Shown here: in pieces, positions 1 to 6,099 of the stretch
Position numbering within the stretch: position 1 is the first letter of the stretch
How the letters are laid out: every line of letters starts with the position of its first letter
NCBI GenBank assembly: GCA_964598005.1
Contig: CAZRAL010000044.1
Coordinates: 1 to 22,746, forward strand
Origin: CAZRAL01 sp964598005
GTDB lineage: Bacteria > Pseudomonadota > Gammaproteobacteria > Burkholderiales > Usitatibacteraceae
Direction of reading: 5' to 3'
Length of the DNA: 22,746 nucleotides
Notes under the pieces: model-generated
What the model saw: the letters and a program-made list of their open reading frames with translations, nothing else
Database searches by the model: none
What the model was told of the DNA's origin: nothing
Program-made: the position numbers and the translations under genes

Positions 1-50
1 ATGAACGCTAACGCTGGCGCGGCTGTCAGGGCTTTTGCAGGGACGACTAT
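1..50 (+). repeat. Left copy of 50-bp perfect inverted repeat flanking the window
   Basis: The first 50 bases are the exact reverse complement of 22692-22741 near the other end. Identity stops abruptly after base 50 (T here, G in the other copy), which looks like the outer boundary of a longer repeated element whose body lies left of the window. In both copies the frame reads on from an ATG through the boundary into unrelated sequence (stop at 70-72 here), so it may be the tail of a transposase gene or a terminal non-coding part. I do not recognise the element. The repeat itself is certain; its identity as an insertion-sequence end is inference. Confidence 0.85.
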
Positions 51-85
51 TTATAAATGGTCTCCAGTCTGAGGGCTCTAACCGC

Positions 86-169
86 GCTTTTACTGCAAAA
101 TGGCCGCGGGCGGGCGCATCTGCGCGCGCCTTGATGTTTTATTCCATTTAATCGAATCCAAAGGAGAAA
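86..169 (+). repeat. 84-bp direct repeat, copy 1 (leader of small peptide gene)
   Basis: This segment aligns without gaps to 487-570, with 12 mismatches in 84 positions (about 86% identity). It ends in the strong Shine-Dalgarno AAAGGAGAAA at 160-169, just upstream of the ATG at 172. Most differences are C/T or G/A transitions, as in an old duplication. The repeat ends at the ribosome-binding site, so what was duplicated is a leader (5' UTR) and not the coding part. Confidence 0.8.
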
Positions 170-171
170 CC

Positions 172-369
172 ATGAAGTTCATGCACATTAATCTGTCTTT
201 TACGACCTTCGCCGCTACCGCTGCTTCCCACATGGCCGAACCCGACGAAACTTTTACGGCGCTTACGCCGCTGGTCGCCGCCGATCTTGATCGTGTGGCG
301 GGTAATGGCAGTGTTATTGACTGGGGCGGGGCCACCGCGCCGGTTGGGGGGAGCAAGCCTGCTGACTAA
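172..369 (+). CDS. Small peptide with double-glycine-like leader motif (hypothetical)
   Basis: A 65-residue open frame begins at an ATG two bases after the strong Shine-Dalgarno AAAGGAGAAA, which decides this start over the upstream ATG at 100. The N-terminal 20 residues are fairly hydrophobic (MKFMHINLSF then Thr/Ala-rich). Residues 34-46 read LVAADLDRVAGNG. Leu34, Asp38, Leu39, Val42 and Gly44 sit exactly at the -12, -8, -7, -4 and -2 positions of double-glycine bacteriocin-type leaders, but position -1 is Asn45 instead of Gly, Ala or Ser. The remaining 20 residues are rich in Gly, Ala and Pro. No peptidase/ABC exporter or modification enzyme is nearby. It could be an orphan precursor peptide or a chance frame; function unknown. 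Confidence 0.45.
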   Translation: MKFMHINLSFTTFAATAASHMAEPDETFTALTPLVAADLDRVAGNGSVIDWGGATAPVGGSKPAD

Positions 370-401
370 GCTGCGCGGCTATCTGCAGGAGCGAGTAATG
401 C

Positions 402-452
402 GGAATCTGCCGGTTGTTGGGCTGTTTTAAAAAGGCAGCCCAAGCAGATTCC
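402..452 (+). other. Nested inverted repeat (hairpin) downstream of the small peptide gene
   Basis: Outer arms GGAATCTGC (402-410) and GCAGATTCC (444-452) are perfect complements. Inside them TTGGGCTG (417-424) pairs with CAGCCCAA (436-443) around an 11-base loop, with a 6-base bulge on the left side. It begins 32 bases after the stop codon of the 65-residue gene. There is no T-run after it, so it is not a classical intrinsic terminator, though it may stabilise or end the transcript. Confidence 0.55.
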
Positions 453-486
453 TTCTCCGGCCTCGGGCTAGCGCAATCCGCGCCGG

Positions 487-570
487 GCTTTTACTGCAAA
501 ATGCCTGCAGGCGGATGTATCTGCGCACGTCTTGATGTTTTATTGCATTCAATCGAATTTAAAGGAGAAA
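487..570 (+). repeat. 84-bp direct repeat, copy 2 (leader without its peptide gene)
   Basis: Aligns gap-free with 86-169 (12 mismatches), including the Shine-Dalgarno AAAGGAGAAA at 561-570. Unlike copy 1, the sequence after the ribosome-binding site is not a peptide gene but an immediate perfect palindrome (575-608). This copy therefore looks like a relic that lost or never had the coding part. Confidence 0.8.
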
Positions 571-574
571 TGGT

Positions 575-608
575 GCGGCTTCTGGCACGATTTCGTGCCA
601 GAAGCCGC
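575..608. repeat. Perfect 34-bp palindrome (16-bp arms, 2-base centre)
   Basis: GCGGCTTCTGGCACGA (575-590) is followed by TT and then its exact reverse complement (593-608). It starts five bases after the duplicated Shine-Dalgarno of repeat copy 2. A hairpin this stable next to a ribosome-binding site could block translation or end transcription, but a short T-run appears only about ten bases later (617-620). It could also be an end product of a deletion or a recombinase/REP-type site. Function unknown. Confidence 0.7.
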
Positions 609-725
609 GTCAAATGGCGCTTTTGATTCAGATTTTGTATAAACAAAACGGCAACATTAGTACGATCAAATTTCTTAAAACAGGTGGTCGTTAATTTAGT
701 ATCAGATCAATTCTTATTGCCTCGC

Positions 726-1346
726 TCACATGTTGTCAGTTAGGCGGCACGACATAGGCATATATTTTTGGGGGAAGCCCGAACACTTCCAGGTAACTTT
801 TCCTTCGATCAGGGTGGGCTGCAAAATGACTACCGCAGGCGGATCATCACCAGCAATAACAATGACGCCATCATTGGTAATCAATCCCCCTTTTATGCGG
901 CCTTCATGCTTTATATGTAACCCGGCACCGACACTTTCTAACGATTGGCGTTGATCGATGCGGCCCTCAATTTCCATTCGAATGGAAGCAGTAGCCAAAA
1001 TAAGCTCCCCTGCCTTGGCCCGGTTGGTGTAGCACTGATAGGTTGGGGTGACGATTGCAACTGGCACCGAGACCGCTATGAACAAAAACAAAAAAAGAAC
1101 AAAATCATATAGGGCTCCGGTAAATACCCTCATAACACCTCGCCAACCGAGAAGAGGCAACGCACGAAGGTGACTCAGCCAAAGTCCAATACAAACGGTT
1201 ACGGTAACGAGAATAATTTCAAAATAATACGGCGGCTCATTACAGGGCTGAGCCAATATCATCAGCTCCCATAATAAGACTAGGGCGACAAGTAGTGACC
1301 AATGTGCATTGCAATAAGGGCGTTTAAATGAATTGCGTAGCTTCAT
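726..1346 (-). CDS. Membrane protein with C-terminal pilin-like domain
   Basis: About 206 residues, or 208 if the in-frame ATG at 1352 is used. I prefer 1346 because its ATG overlaps the TGA of the upstream remnant frame (ATGA), suggesting coupling; neither start has a good Shine-Dalgarno. In 208-residue numbering there are three hydrophobic segments (about 17-35, 43-62 and 83-103). A soluble region follows that resembles the C-terminal half of type IV pilins: an NRAKAGELILATASI stretch like the pilin alpha-helix region, a GVIVIAGDDPPAVVILQPTL strand region, then GKVTWKCSG to MSCR, with Cys190 and Cys202 placed like the pilin D-loop disulfide. The segments do not form a class III signal/prepilin start, so it is not an ordinary pilin. 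No pilus genes are nearby. Role unknown; the pilin resemblance is read from sequence pattern only. Confidence 0.6.
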   Translation of the reverse strand: MKLRNSFKRPYCNAHWSLLVALVLLWELMILAQPCNEPPYYFEIILVTVTVCIGLWLSHLRALPLLGWRGVMRVFTGALYDFVLFLFLFIAVSVPVAIVTPTYQCYTNRAKAGELILATASIRMEIEGRIDQRQSLESVGAGLHIKHEGRIKGGLITNDGVIVIAGDDPPAVVILQPTLIEGKVTWKCSGFPQKYMPMSCRLTDNM

Positions 1347-1538
1347 ACCCATTTGTTTCTATCGAGCACACGGAAGCCATTCCACGGCAGCCCCGTTTCC
1401 TTATCTATTTGATGCTTGTTGTGCCAAAGGAACACTTCGAAAGCGCTCGTTCACACGCTGCGTCATTATCAATCACTCTGACACCCGTCATGGCGCCTTG
1501 TTTTGTCTGCGCTCGCGACAGTTTCAAAAGAAGTCTAA
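1343..1538 (-). pseudogene. Frameshifted C-terminal gene remnant upstream of the pilin-like gene
   Basis: On the minus strand, one frame ending in about 35 sense codons (1450 to a TGA at 1345-1343) encodes a plausible protein tail, VFLWHNKHQIDKETGLPW then NGFRVLDRNKWV. It is cut off by a TGA at 1453-1451. The adjacent frame continues upstream with a plausible sequence (MTGVRVIDNDAACER). A single-base shift near 1445-1455 would join the two. The upstream end runs into the MITE-like element at 1539. I do not recognise the family. The stop overlaps the ATG of the next gene (ATGA), which supports this once being a real gene in the same transcript. It could still be a chance open stretch. Confidence 0.4.
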
Positions 1539-1565
1539 CAGTTTGTTGAAATTCGTCGCGAGCGC
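1509..1565. repeat. 11-bp inverted repeat straddling the MITE boundary
   Basis: GCGCTCGCGAC (1509-1519) and GTCGCGAGCGC (1555-1565) are perfect complements 35 bases apart. A second pair, TTTCAA (1522-1527) and TTGAAA (1546-1551), nests inside. One arm lies outside and one inside the MITE-like element that starts at 1539, so the flank itself may hold a related, oppositely oriented element end. Confidence 0.5.
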
Positions 1566-1679
1566 CAGTCAGGCTAGGCGGAAATGGACGAAAAACCGGA
1601 ATGTATAGAGGTATACATGAGGATTTTGAGTTCATTTCCAACGCCGCATCACCAAGCGCAGCAGAATTTCAACAAACTG
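1539..1679. mobile_element. MITE-like element, 141 bp, IS5-type target duplication
   Basis: Perfect 16-bp terminal inverted repeats CAGTTTGTTGAAATTC (1539-1554) and GAATTTCAACAAACTG (1664-1679) bound a 141-bp unit with no transposase. The bases immediately outside are CTAA on both sides (1535-1538 and 1680-1683), a 4-bp direct repeat fitting a target-site duplication. CTAA matches the YTAR target known for the IS5 subgroup. The interior is itself an imperfect palindrome, centred on ATGTATA-GAGG-TATACAT (about 1599-1616), so the transcript could fold into a long hairpin. It inserted between the remnant gene and dmpI. The IS5 assignment is inference from the ends and target only. Confidence 0.7.
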
Positions 1680-1686
1680 CTAAGCC

Positions 1687-1878
1687 CTATCGGCCAAGAT
1701 CCTTCGCGGTTTTCCCCGCAATACCCCAGTTGGTGCTGGGCATGTCATGGATCCACACCCGCACGTTTTCCTGTGGTGCGCCGACTGCTTCACACAGGGC
1801 GGCGGTGACTTTTTCTATGACTGCACGCTTTTGTTCCTCCGTGCGGCCTTCCATGAGATAGATTTGTGCGAATGGCAT
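1687..1878 (-). CDS. dmpI: 4-oxalocrotonate tautomerase
   Basis: A 63-residue protein, the usual size of DmpI/XylH, which isomerises 2-hydroxymuconate (the enol) to 4-oxalocrotonate (2-oxo-3-hexenedioate). After removal of Met the catalytic Pro1 is N-terminal (PFAQIYLMEGR), with Arg11 and Arg39 in their family positions. Position 50, usually Phe in the classical enzyme, is Trp here. The GIAG segment after it matches the family GIGG turn. It is the last gene of the long transcript, 54 bases after dmpG, with only a weak ribosome-binding site. A longer paralogue lies at 4939-5172. This copy, by length and by position next to dmpG, is the better match to dmpI. No intrinsic terminator is visible just downstream. 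Confidence 0.9.
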   Translation of the reverse strand: MPFAQIYLMEGRTEEQKRAVIEKVTAALCEAVGAPQENVRVWIHDMPSTNWGIAGKTAKDLGR

Positions 1879-1932
1879 GGGGATATGAGCCTTGGCAGGT
1901 TGAGAGCAAGTTGTTAGGGAAGCTCTGGTATT

Positions 1933-2964
1933 TTAAGCCATAAGCCCGCGCGCACGCGCCATGGTGAGAGCGGTATCTTCGATCATGTCTTCCTGGCCGC
2001 CTACCATTCCCCGCCGCCCCAGTTCAACGAGAATCTCGCGTGCGCTTACTCCGTATTTTTTTTCAGCCCGTTTGGCGAATAGCAAGAATGTCGAATAGAC
2101 TCCGGCATAGCCTAGCGTCAGCGCATCGCGATCGATACGAATTTGCTGATCCATGATCGGCACGACAAGATCCTCGGCCACATCGCTGATTTTAAACAGG
2201 TCAACACCTGTCTCAATGCCCATGCGATCGCATACGGCAATAAATACTTCCATGGGCGTATTTCCAGCGCCCGCGCCCAAGCCCGCGGAAGCGGCGTCGA
2301 TTCGATTGGCCCCACTTTCGATGGCAGCGATTGAATTGGCAATGCCCATTGCCAGGTTGTGATGGCCATGAAAACCAAGCTCGGTTTCCGGCTTCAACGC
2401 TTCCCTGACCGCGCCGATACGTGCCCGCACATCATCCGGCAGCATATAACCTGCCGAGTCGGTGATATAGATGCAATTGGCGCCGTAGGATTCCATCAGC
2501 CTGGCTTGCTGAACCAGGCCCGCTGGAGTGTTCATGTGTGCCATCATCAGAAAGCCAACGGTGTCCAGTTCCAGGGTACGTGCCAGGGAAATATGCTGTT
2601 CTGCTACATCGGCTTCGGTGCAATGGGTGGCAACGCGAACGGTATGCAGCCCCAGTTCGTAGACCCGGCGCAGATGTTTCGCCGTACCGATTCCTGGTAC
2701 CAGTAATGCAGATACCTTGGCTTTTTTCATCAGCGGGATTACTGCCGCAAGATAGGCTTCATCGGAACAAGCCGGGAAACCATAGTTGACTGAAGCACCA
2801 CCCAAGCCATCTCCATGCGTCACTTCGATCAACGGTATGCCCGCCTCGTCGAATCCGCATGCAATCGATTTCATTTGCTCCAAGGAAATCTGGTGGCGTT
2901 TGGGATGCATGCCATCGCGCAATGCCATTTCGTGAACGGTGATTTTTCTGCCTTTGAGATTCAT
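1933..2964 (-). CDS. dmpG: 4-hydroxy-2-oxovalerate aldolase
   Basis: A 343-residue DRE-TIM metallolyase-type aldolase that splits 4-hydroxy-2-oxovalerate into pyruvate and acetaldehyde. The active-site signature is present: ALRDGMHPKRH gives Arg16, Asp17 and the catalytic His20, and HGHHN gives the metal-binding His199 and His201. The length equals that of the DmpG family (about 345). It lies 11 bases downstream of dmpF. In the family the two proteins form a complex that channels acetaldehyde from DmpG to DmpF, which fits their adjacency here. The ATG has a fair ribosome-binding site (AAGGAG about 7 bases upstream). Nothing in the gene looks damaged. Confidence 0.95.
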   Translation of the reverse strand: MNLKGRKITVHEMALRDGMHPKRHQISLEQMKSIACGFDEAGIPLIEVTHGDGLGGASVNYGFPACSDEAYLAAVIPLMKKAKVSALLVPGIGTAKHLRRVYELGLHTVRVATHCTEADVAEQHISLARTLELDTVGFLMMAHMNTPAGLVQQARLMESYGANCIYITDSAGYMLPDDVRARIGAVREALKPETELGFHGHHNLAMGIANSIAAIESGANRIDAASAGLGAGAGNTPMEVFIAVCDRMGIETGVDLFKISDVAEDLVVPIMDQQIRIDRDALTLGYAGVYSTFLLFAKRAEKKYGVSAREILVELGRRGMVGGQEDMIEDTALTMARARGLMA

Positions 2965-2975
2965 TGCCGTGCTCC

Positions 2976-3887
2976 TTATGCAGCAACCGGTTCGAGTACG
3001 AGTTTTCCGGCAAGCAGCTCGTTGGCGAACATCTCGGCAGTCCGTGCTGCTGCTGCCGTCATGATGTCCAGATTTCCAGCGTACTTGGGTAGATACTCGC
3101 CCAGCCCTTCCACCTCCAGATAGGTGGAAACGCGATGCTCATCAATGACCGGACCATTGACCAATCGATAACCGGGAACATATTTTTGCACTTGCTGGAT
3201 CATCTCTTTTACCGATGCTTCTATTTCAGCCTTTCTGGGAAGAGTCTCCGTCAGGCAGTGCACGGTATTGCGCATAATCAAAGGTGGTTCTGCGGGGTTG
3301 AGCACAATAATGGCCTTGCCTTCTTTTGCACCGCCGATTTTCATGACTGCATTTGCAGTGGTTTCGGTGAATTCATCGATATTTTTGCGTGTGCCGGGAC
3401 CAGCCGATTTAGAGGCGGCGGTTGCGATGATTTCCGCATAGCGTACTGGCTGAACCCGCGAAACGGCATAAACGATGGGGACAGTCGCCTGCCCGCCGCA
3501 GGTAACCATATTCACATTCATCTCGCGTTTACCCACATGGGCTTCCAGATTGACCGGGGGAACGCAATAAGGGCCGATGGCTGCAGGTGTCAGATCGATA
3601 ACCAGTACACCGCACGCATTTAATTTACGGCTATTTTCGGCGTGAGCGTAGGCTGAGGTGGCGTCAAAAGCAATCTGAATGCCGTCCCTTTCAATATGCG
3701 GTAACAATCCCTCCACGCCATCAGCGGTGGTTTTGAGCCCTAACCCTCCTGCCCGCGCCAACCCCTCAGATTGCGGGTCGATACCGACCATCCAGACGGG
3801 TTCCAGTACGGTACTGCGGCGTAATTTATAGAGTAGATCGGTACCGATATTGCCGGTACCAATCAATGCGCATCTGATTTTTTTCAT
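2976..3887 (-). CDS. dmpF: Acetaldehyde dehydrogenase (acylating)
   Basis: A 303-residue enzyme oxidising acetaldehyde with CoA and NAD to acetyl-CoA. The N-terminal Rossmann motif is GTGNIGTDL (residues 10-18), and the catalytic cysteine is Cys130 in NMVTCGGQ, matching Cys132 of the Pseudomonas DmpF. It is followed at 11 bases by dmpG, its channel partner. Its own ribosome-binding site is weak, but a 14-codon frame starting at 3928 behind GGAGG ends in a TGA that overlaps the dmpF ATG (ATGA). Translation is therefore probably coupled to that mini-frame. The 77-base gap upstream separates it from the second catechol dioxygenase. Confidence 0.95.
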   Translation of the reverse strand: MKKIRCALIGTGNIGTDLLYKLRRSTVLEPVWMVGIDPQSEGLARAGGLGLKTTADGVEGLLPHIERDGIQIAFDATSAYAHAENSRKLNACGVLVIDLTPAAIGPYCVPPVNLEAHVGKREMNVNMVTCGGQATVPIVYAVSRVQPVRYAEIIATAASKSAGPGTRKNIDEFTETTANAVMKIGGAKEGKAIIVLNPAEPPLIMRNTVHCLTETLPRKAEIEASVKEMIQQVQKYVPGYRLVNGPVIDEHRVSTYLEVEGLGEYLPKYAGNLDIMTAAAARTAEMFANELLAGKLVLEPVAA

Positions 3888-3928
3888 AACGTTTTCTTAG
3901 GCGAAAGATGTGAAATACTCATCGTCAT
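3884..3928 (-). CDS. 14-codon leader frame overlapping the dmpF start
   Basis: ATG at 3928 lies 11 bases behind a GGAGG (3944-3940). It runs 14 codons (MTMSISHLSPKKTL) to a TGA at 3886-3884 that shares bases with the dmpF ATG. dmpF has no good Shine-Dalgarno of its own, so this short frame may deliver ribosomes to it by termination-reinitiation. The peptide itself need not have a function. Confidence 0.4.
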   Translation of the reverse strand: MTMSISHLSPKKTL

Positions 3929-3964
3929 TAATGTTGAATCCTCCAGGGTGGCCAAAATCCTTTA

Positions 3965-4894
3965 TCAGGTCACGATGGTCAAGAAACTTTCATGCAGCTT
4001 GCCGGTAGCATAATCAAGACCATACCCAAATTCATCCCAGGTCCATTTGATTGGCTCCCAGTCAGGATAAGGCTCGGAACTCCCACAAAAAGTTTCGAAG
4101 CGGTTGCCGGAACGATCCCAAGCATAGATGGTGGTGCCGCGCGTAATGCCGTGCCGGGTAGGACCGATATCGATAGATACTTTGTTTCTTCCCATGATGT
4201 CCGATGCACGCAATATCTTTTCCCATGAGTCGATGCGGAAAGAAACATGATGCAATTTTCCCTTTTCGGGATATTCGACAAAGGCGATATCATGAGCCTT
4301 GTTGGAACAACTCATGAAATAAGCCCCCACGCTGTGCCCATCTTCTCCCACTACGTACTCGGTTACGCGAAATCCCAGCACGCTGGTGAATAAATCCTTG
4401 ACTTGCGAAACATTGGTTCCATAAAGCAGGCAGTGATCCATGCGCGAAGGCCCGATCCCGTGTTCGCTAGAAGCGGGCCAGGGACCAGGATTAACCAGCG
4501 GCATACCGTTGCCAACGTGCTTCTTTTCAGCATACAGCTCGATCAGATGCCCGGAAGGAATTTCAAACCGTACCCGCTCTCCTGTTTCCAGCATATCGCC
4601 AGCAGGGATGCGCTCAGTCGATAGGCCGTAGGCCTTCACATCACTTTCGAGCTTGGCCAGTGTCGCTTTGTCATAGACCCGGAACCCAAAAAAATCGAGC
4701 CCCGGCCGGTCTGCTTCGCGAATAATGTAACTGTTATGGTCGCGTTCATCCCAGGCTTTGAAATAAACCCGCCCCTGCGAATCGCGCCCCGTTTCTACCA
4801 GCCCCAGGACATCGCGATAAAATTGAACGCTTTCTTCAAGATCCAATACTCTGACTTGGGCATGGCCCGGACGCATTACGCCTGAAATTGCCAT
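3965..4894 (-). CDS. Catechol 2,3-dioxygenase, second copy
   Basis: A 309-residue extradiol dioxygenase of the vicinal oxygen chelate fold, opening catechols to 2-hydroxymuconic semialdehyde. The Fe(II) ligands are His154 (RMDHCLLYG), His216 (LHHVSF) and Glu267 (NRFETF). The family IDIGPTRHGITRG segment is intact. It is clearly diverged from the other copy (16182-17114): the metal-site segment reads AWDRSGNRFETF, not FFDPSGNRNEVF, and the C-terminus GYGLDYATGKLHESF differs from GRAIFYHDRKLNERF. The two are therefore from different subfamilies and not a recent duplication. AAAGGAG precedes the ATG. It lies 44 bases after the tautomerase-like gene and 77 before dmpF. A different preference for substituted catechols is likely but inferred. 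Confidence 0.93.
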   Translation of the reverse strand: MAISGVMRPGHAQVRVLDLEESVQFYRDVLGLVETGRDSQGRVYFKAWDERDHNSYIIREADRPGLDFFGFRVYDKATLAKLESDVKAYGLSTERIPAGDMLETGERVRFEIPSGHLIELYAEKKHVGNGMPLVNPGPWPASSEHGIGPSRMDHCLLYGTNVSQVKDLFTSVLGFRVTEYVVGEDGHSVGAYFMSCSNKAHDIAFVEYPEKGKLHHVSFRIDSWEKILRASDIMGRNKVSIDIGPTRHGITRGTTIYAWDRSGNRFETFCGSSEPYPDWEPIKWTWDEFGYGLDYATGKLHESFLTIVT

Positions 4895-4938
4895 CGCATT
4901 TCTCCTTTAAATTATTGAAAATAAATTTTTCCTAGCTA

Positions 4939-5172
4939 TTACTTACCCTTGTCTTTCTCCATCGCTCGGCGGGAAATTTCTGCCTCACGTTTGATGCTGG
5001 CCGGCACACCGCCAATCCCCCAGCAATCAGGATTAACCTCGGTAATGCAGACCCGAATACGTTCGGCAGGAGCCTCAAGGATGCGCGCGACCACCTCGGT
5101 GACTTCACTGATCAAACGATGATGTTGTTCCTTGGGACGACCTTCGAGAATATGAATTTGTACCAATGGCAT
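4939..5172 (-). CDS. 4-oxalocrotonate tautomerase-like protein, second copy
   Basis: A 77-residue protein. I place the start at 5172, not at the upstream ATG at 5208, because AAAGGAGAAACAAAA immediately precedes it and the family needs Pro directly after Met. Mature Pro1 (PLVQIHILEGR), Arg11 and Arg39 are in their catalytic positions, and Trp50-GIGG replaces the usual Phe50. A charged C-terminal tail of about 14 residues (to MEKDKGK) extends beyond the usual 62-residue subunit. It sits directly upstream of the second catechol dioxygenase, so it may serve the same branch. It may be a true 4-oxalocrotonate tautomerase or a tautomerase for a substituted muconate; I cannot tell which. Confidence 0.85.
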   Translation of the reverse strand: MPLVQIHILEGRPKEQHHRLISEVTEVVARILEAPAERIRVCITEVNPDCWGIGGVPASIKREAEISRRAMEKDKGK

Positions 5173-5274
5173 TTTTGTTTCTCCTTTCAAGGGAGGGGTG
5201 ATCTTCAAACCGCAAAGAAAATTACTGCAATCTTTCTACCCGCTTATTTCCAGCTGGTCTTCGCCGACCCGACC

Positions 5275-6042
5275 CTACGGCAGTCCCCGGCGACGTCCTG
5301 AATCCAGCATCAAACTCGATCCTGCCAATGCATCGGCTTCGGGTGCCAGCAACAGGGTTATGGCCCAGGCCACTTGCCGCGGCGTGGTAAAGGCATTAAT
5401 GGCCGACTCCGCTTTTAATTCATCCAATACATCCTCAATGCTGATGCCGCGTTGTTCGGCACGGGCATGAGCTACTGCGCGCAGCCGCTCGGTGTCGGCT
5501 GGCCCGGGAGCAACCAAGTGTGAGGTAATGCCGCGTTCACCTAATGCCCAGCTTAATTGCCGCATCAGGTTGGCAAGAGCGGCATTTGCCACGCCAGCCG
5601 TCGCTGCATAGGCGGTGGGCTCAAAGCCATAATGACCCCCCACGCCAACCACGCGCGATTGAGGCCCCAACCACTTTTCGGCGGCACGAAACAGACGAAG
5701 CATCCCCCCCACTTTGATGTTGATCGCGGCGTTCAAAGCATCCGTGCTGGCCTGTAAAACACCGCCTGCAACACGAACTCCCGGCGCATGCACCAGCATT
5801 CGTACCGGACGATTGATGGCATTGCTGATGATATCGATTGCCGCGTCCAAGCCTATATCGGCCAGACAATAGGAAAGAGCAGGATATTTTTGCGCCAAGG
5901 CAGCGAGTTCATTTTCAGAACGTCCGACCGCCAAAACATCAAGGCCCGCCTCGATCAGATGCTGCACAATAACCTTGCCCAGCGCCCCAGTCCCTCCCAC
6001 GATAACGGCGAGGGATCTTTCGCTGCTTTTATTTTTTGGCAT
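5275..6042 (-). CDS. SDR-fold protein lacking canonical catalytic residues
   Basis: A 255-residue short-chain dehydrogenase/reductase-type protein. A nucleotide-binding loop VGGTGALG (residues 15-22) and the SDR-like core order are visible: HAPG (85-88) where NAG is usual, Asn108, and a post-active-site LVAPGPADT segment. The catalytic tetrad is incomplete. Tyr145 is present in YAATA, but the usual Lys four residues on is Ala149, and the catalytic Ser region reads GVGGHYG with Gly instead. Classical hydride transfer is therefore doubtful; a lyase, isomerase or structural role is possible. The ATG has no clear ribosome-binding site. It lies 109 bases after the DUF1329 gene, beyond a terminator-like hairpin, and 102 bases before the tautomerase-like gene. 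The role in aromatic breakdown is unknown. Confidence 0.75.
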   Translation of the reverse strand: MPKNKSSERSLAVIVGGTGALGKVIVQHLIEAGLDVLAVGRSENELAALAQKYPALSYCLADIGLDAAIDIISNAINRPVRMLVHAPGVRVAGGVLQASTDALNAAINIKVGGMLRLFRAAEKWLGPQSRVVGVGGHYGFEPTAYAATAGVANAALANLMRQLSWALGERGITSHLVAPGPADTERLRAVAHARAEQRGISIEDVLDELKAESAINAFTTPRQVAWAITLLLAPEADALAGSSLMLDSGRRRGLP

Positions 6043-6099
6043 GAGTTGGCTTTTTCAAATGGACCGTACGATTTAGAAAGCGGAATATCGCATTCTGAA

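Larger units (their letters stand above)
370..725. other. Gene-free interval with repeat and palindromes
   Basis: No convincing gene is seen here. The interval contains the nested hairpin at 402-452, the second copy of the 84-bp leader repeat at 487-570, and a perfect palindrome at 575-608. The last 100 bases (about 627-725) are AT-rich with no feature I can support. A short frame starting at 570 behind the duplicated Shine-Dalgarno would encode only 18 arginine-rich residues, and its sequence is dictated by the palindrome, so I do not call it a gene. Confidence 0.6.

Noticed and set aside
570..626. 18-codon frame behind the duplicated Shine-Dalgarno
   Set aside because: Its arginine-rich sequence is produced by the palindrome at 575-608, and it has no similarity to the peptide after the first leader copy.
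1509..1565. Integron attC-like reading of the inverted repeats (GTCTAAC near 1533-1539)
   Set aside because: The paired core sites and spacer arrangement of attC are not present; the MITE with its CTAA duplication explains the symmetry better.
1405..1641. 78-residue minus-strand frame across the MITE
   Set aside because: Half of it is MITE terminal and internal repeat sequence. Only the non-MITE part is kept, as a gene remnant.
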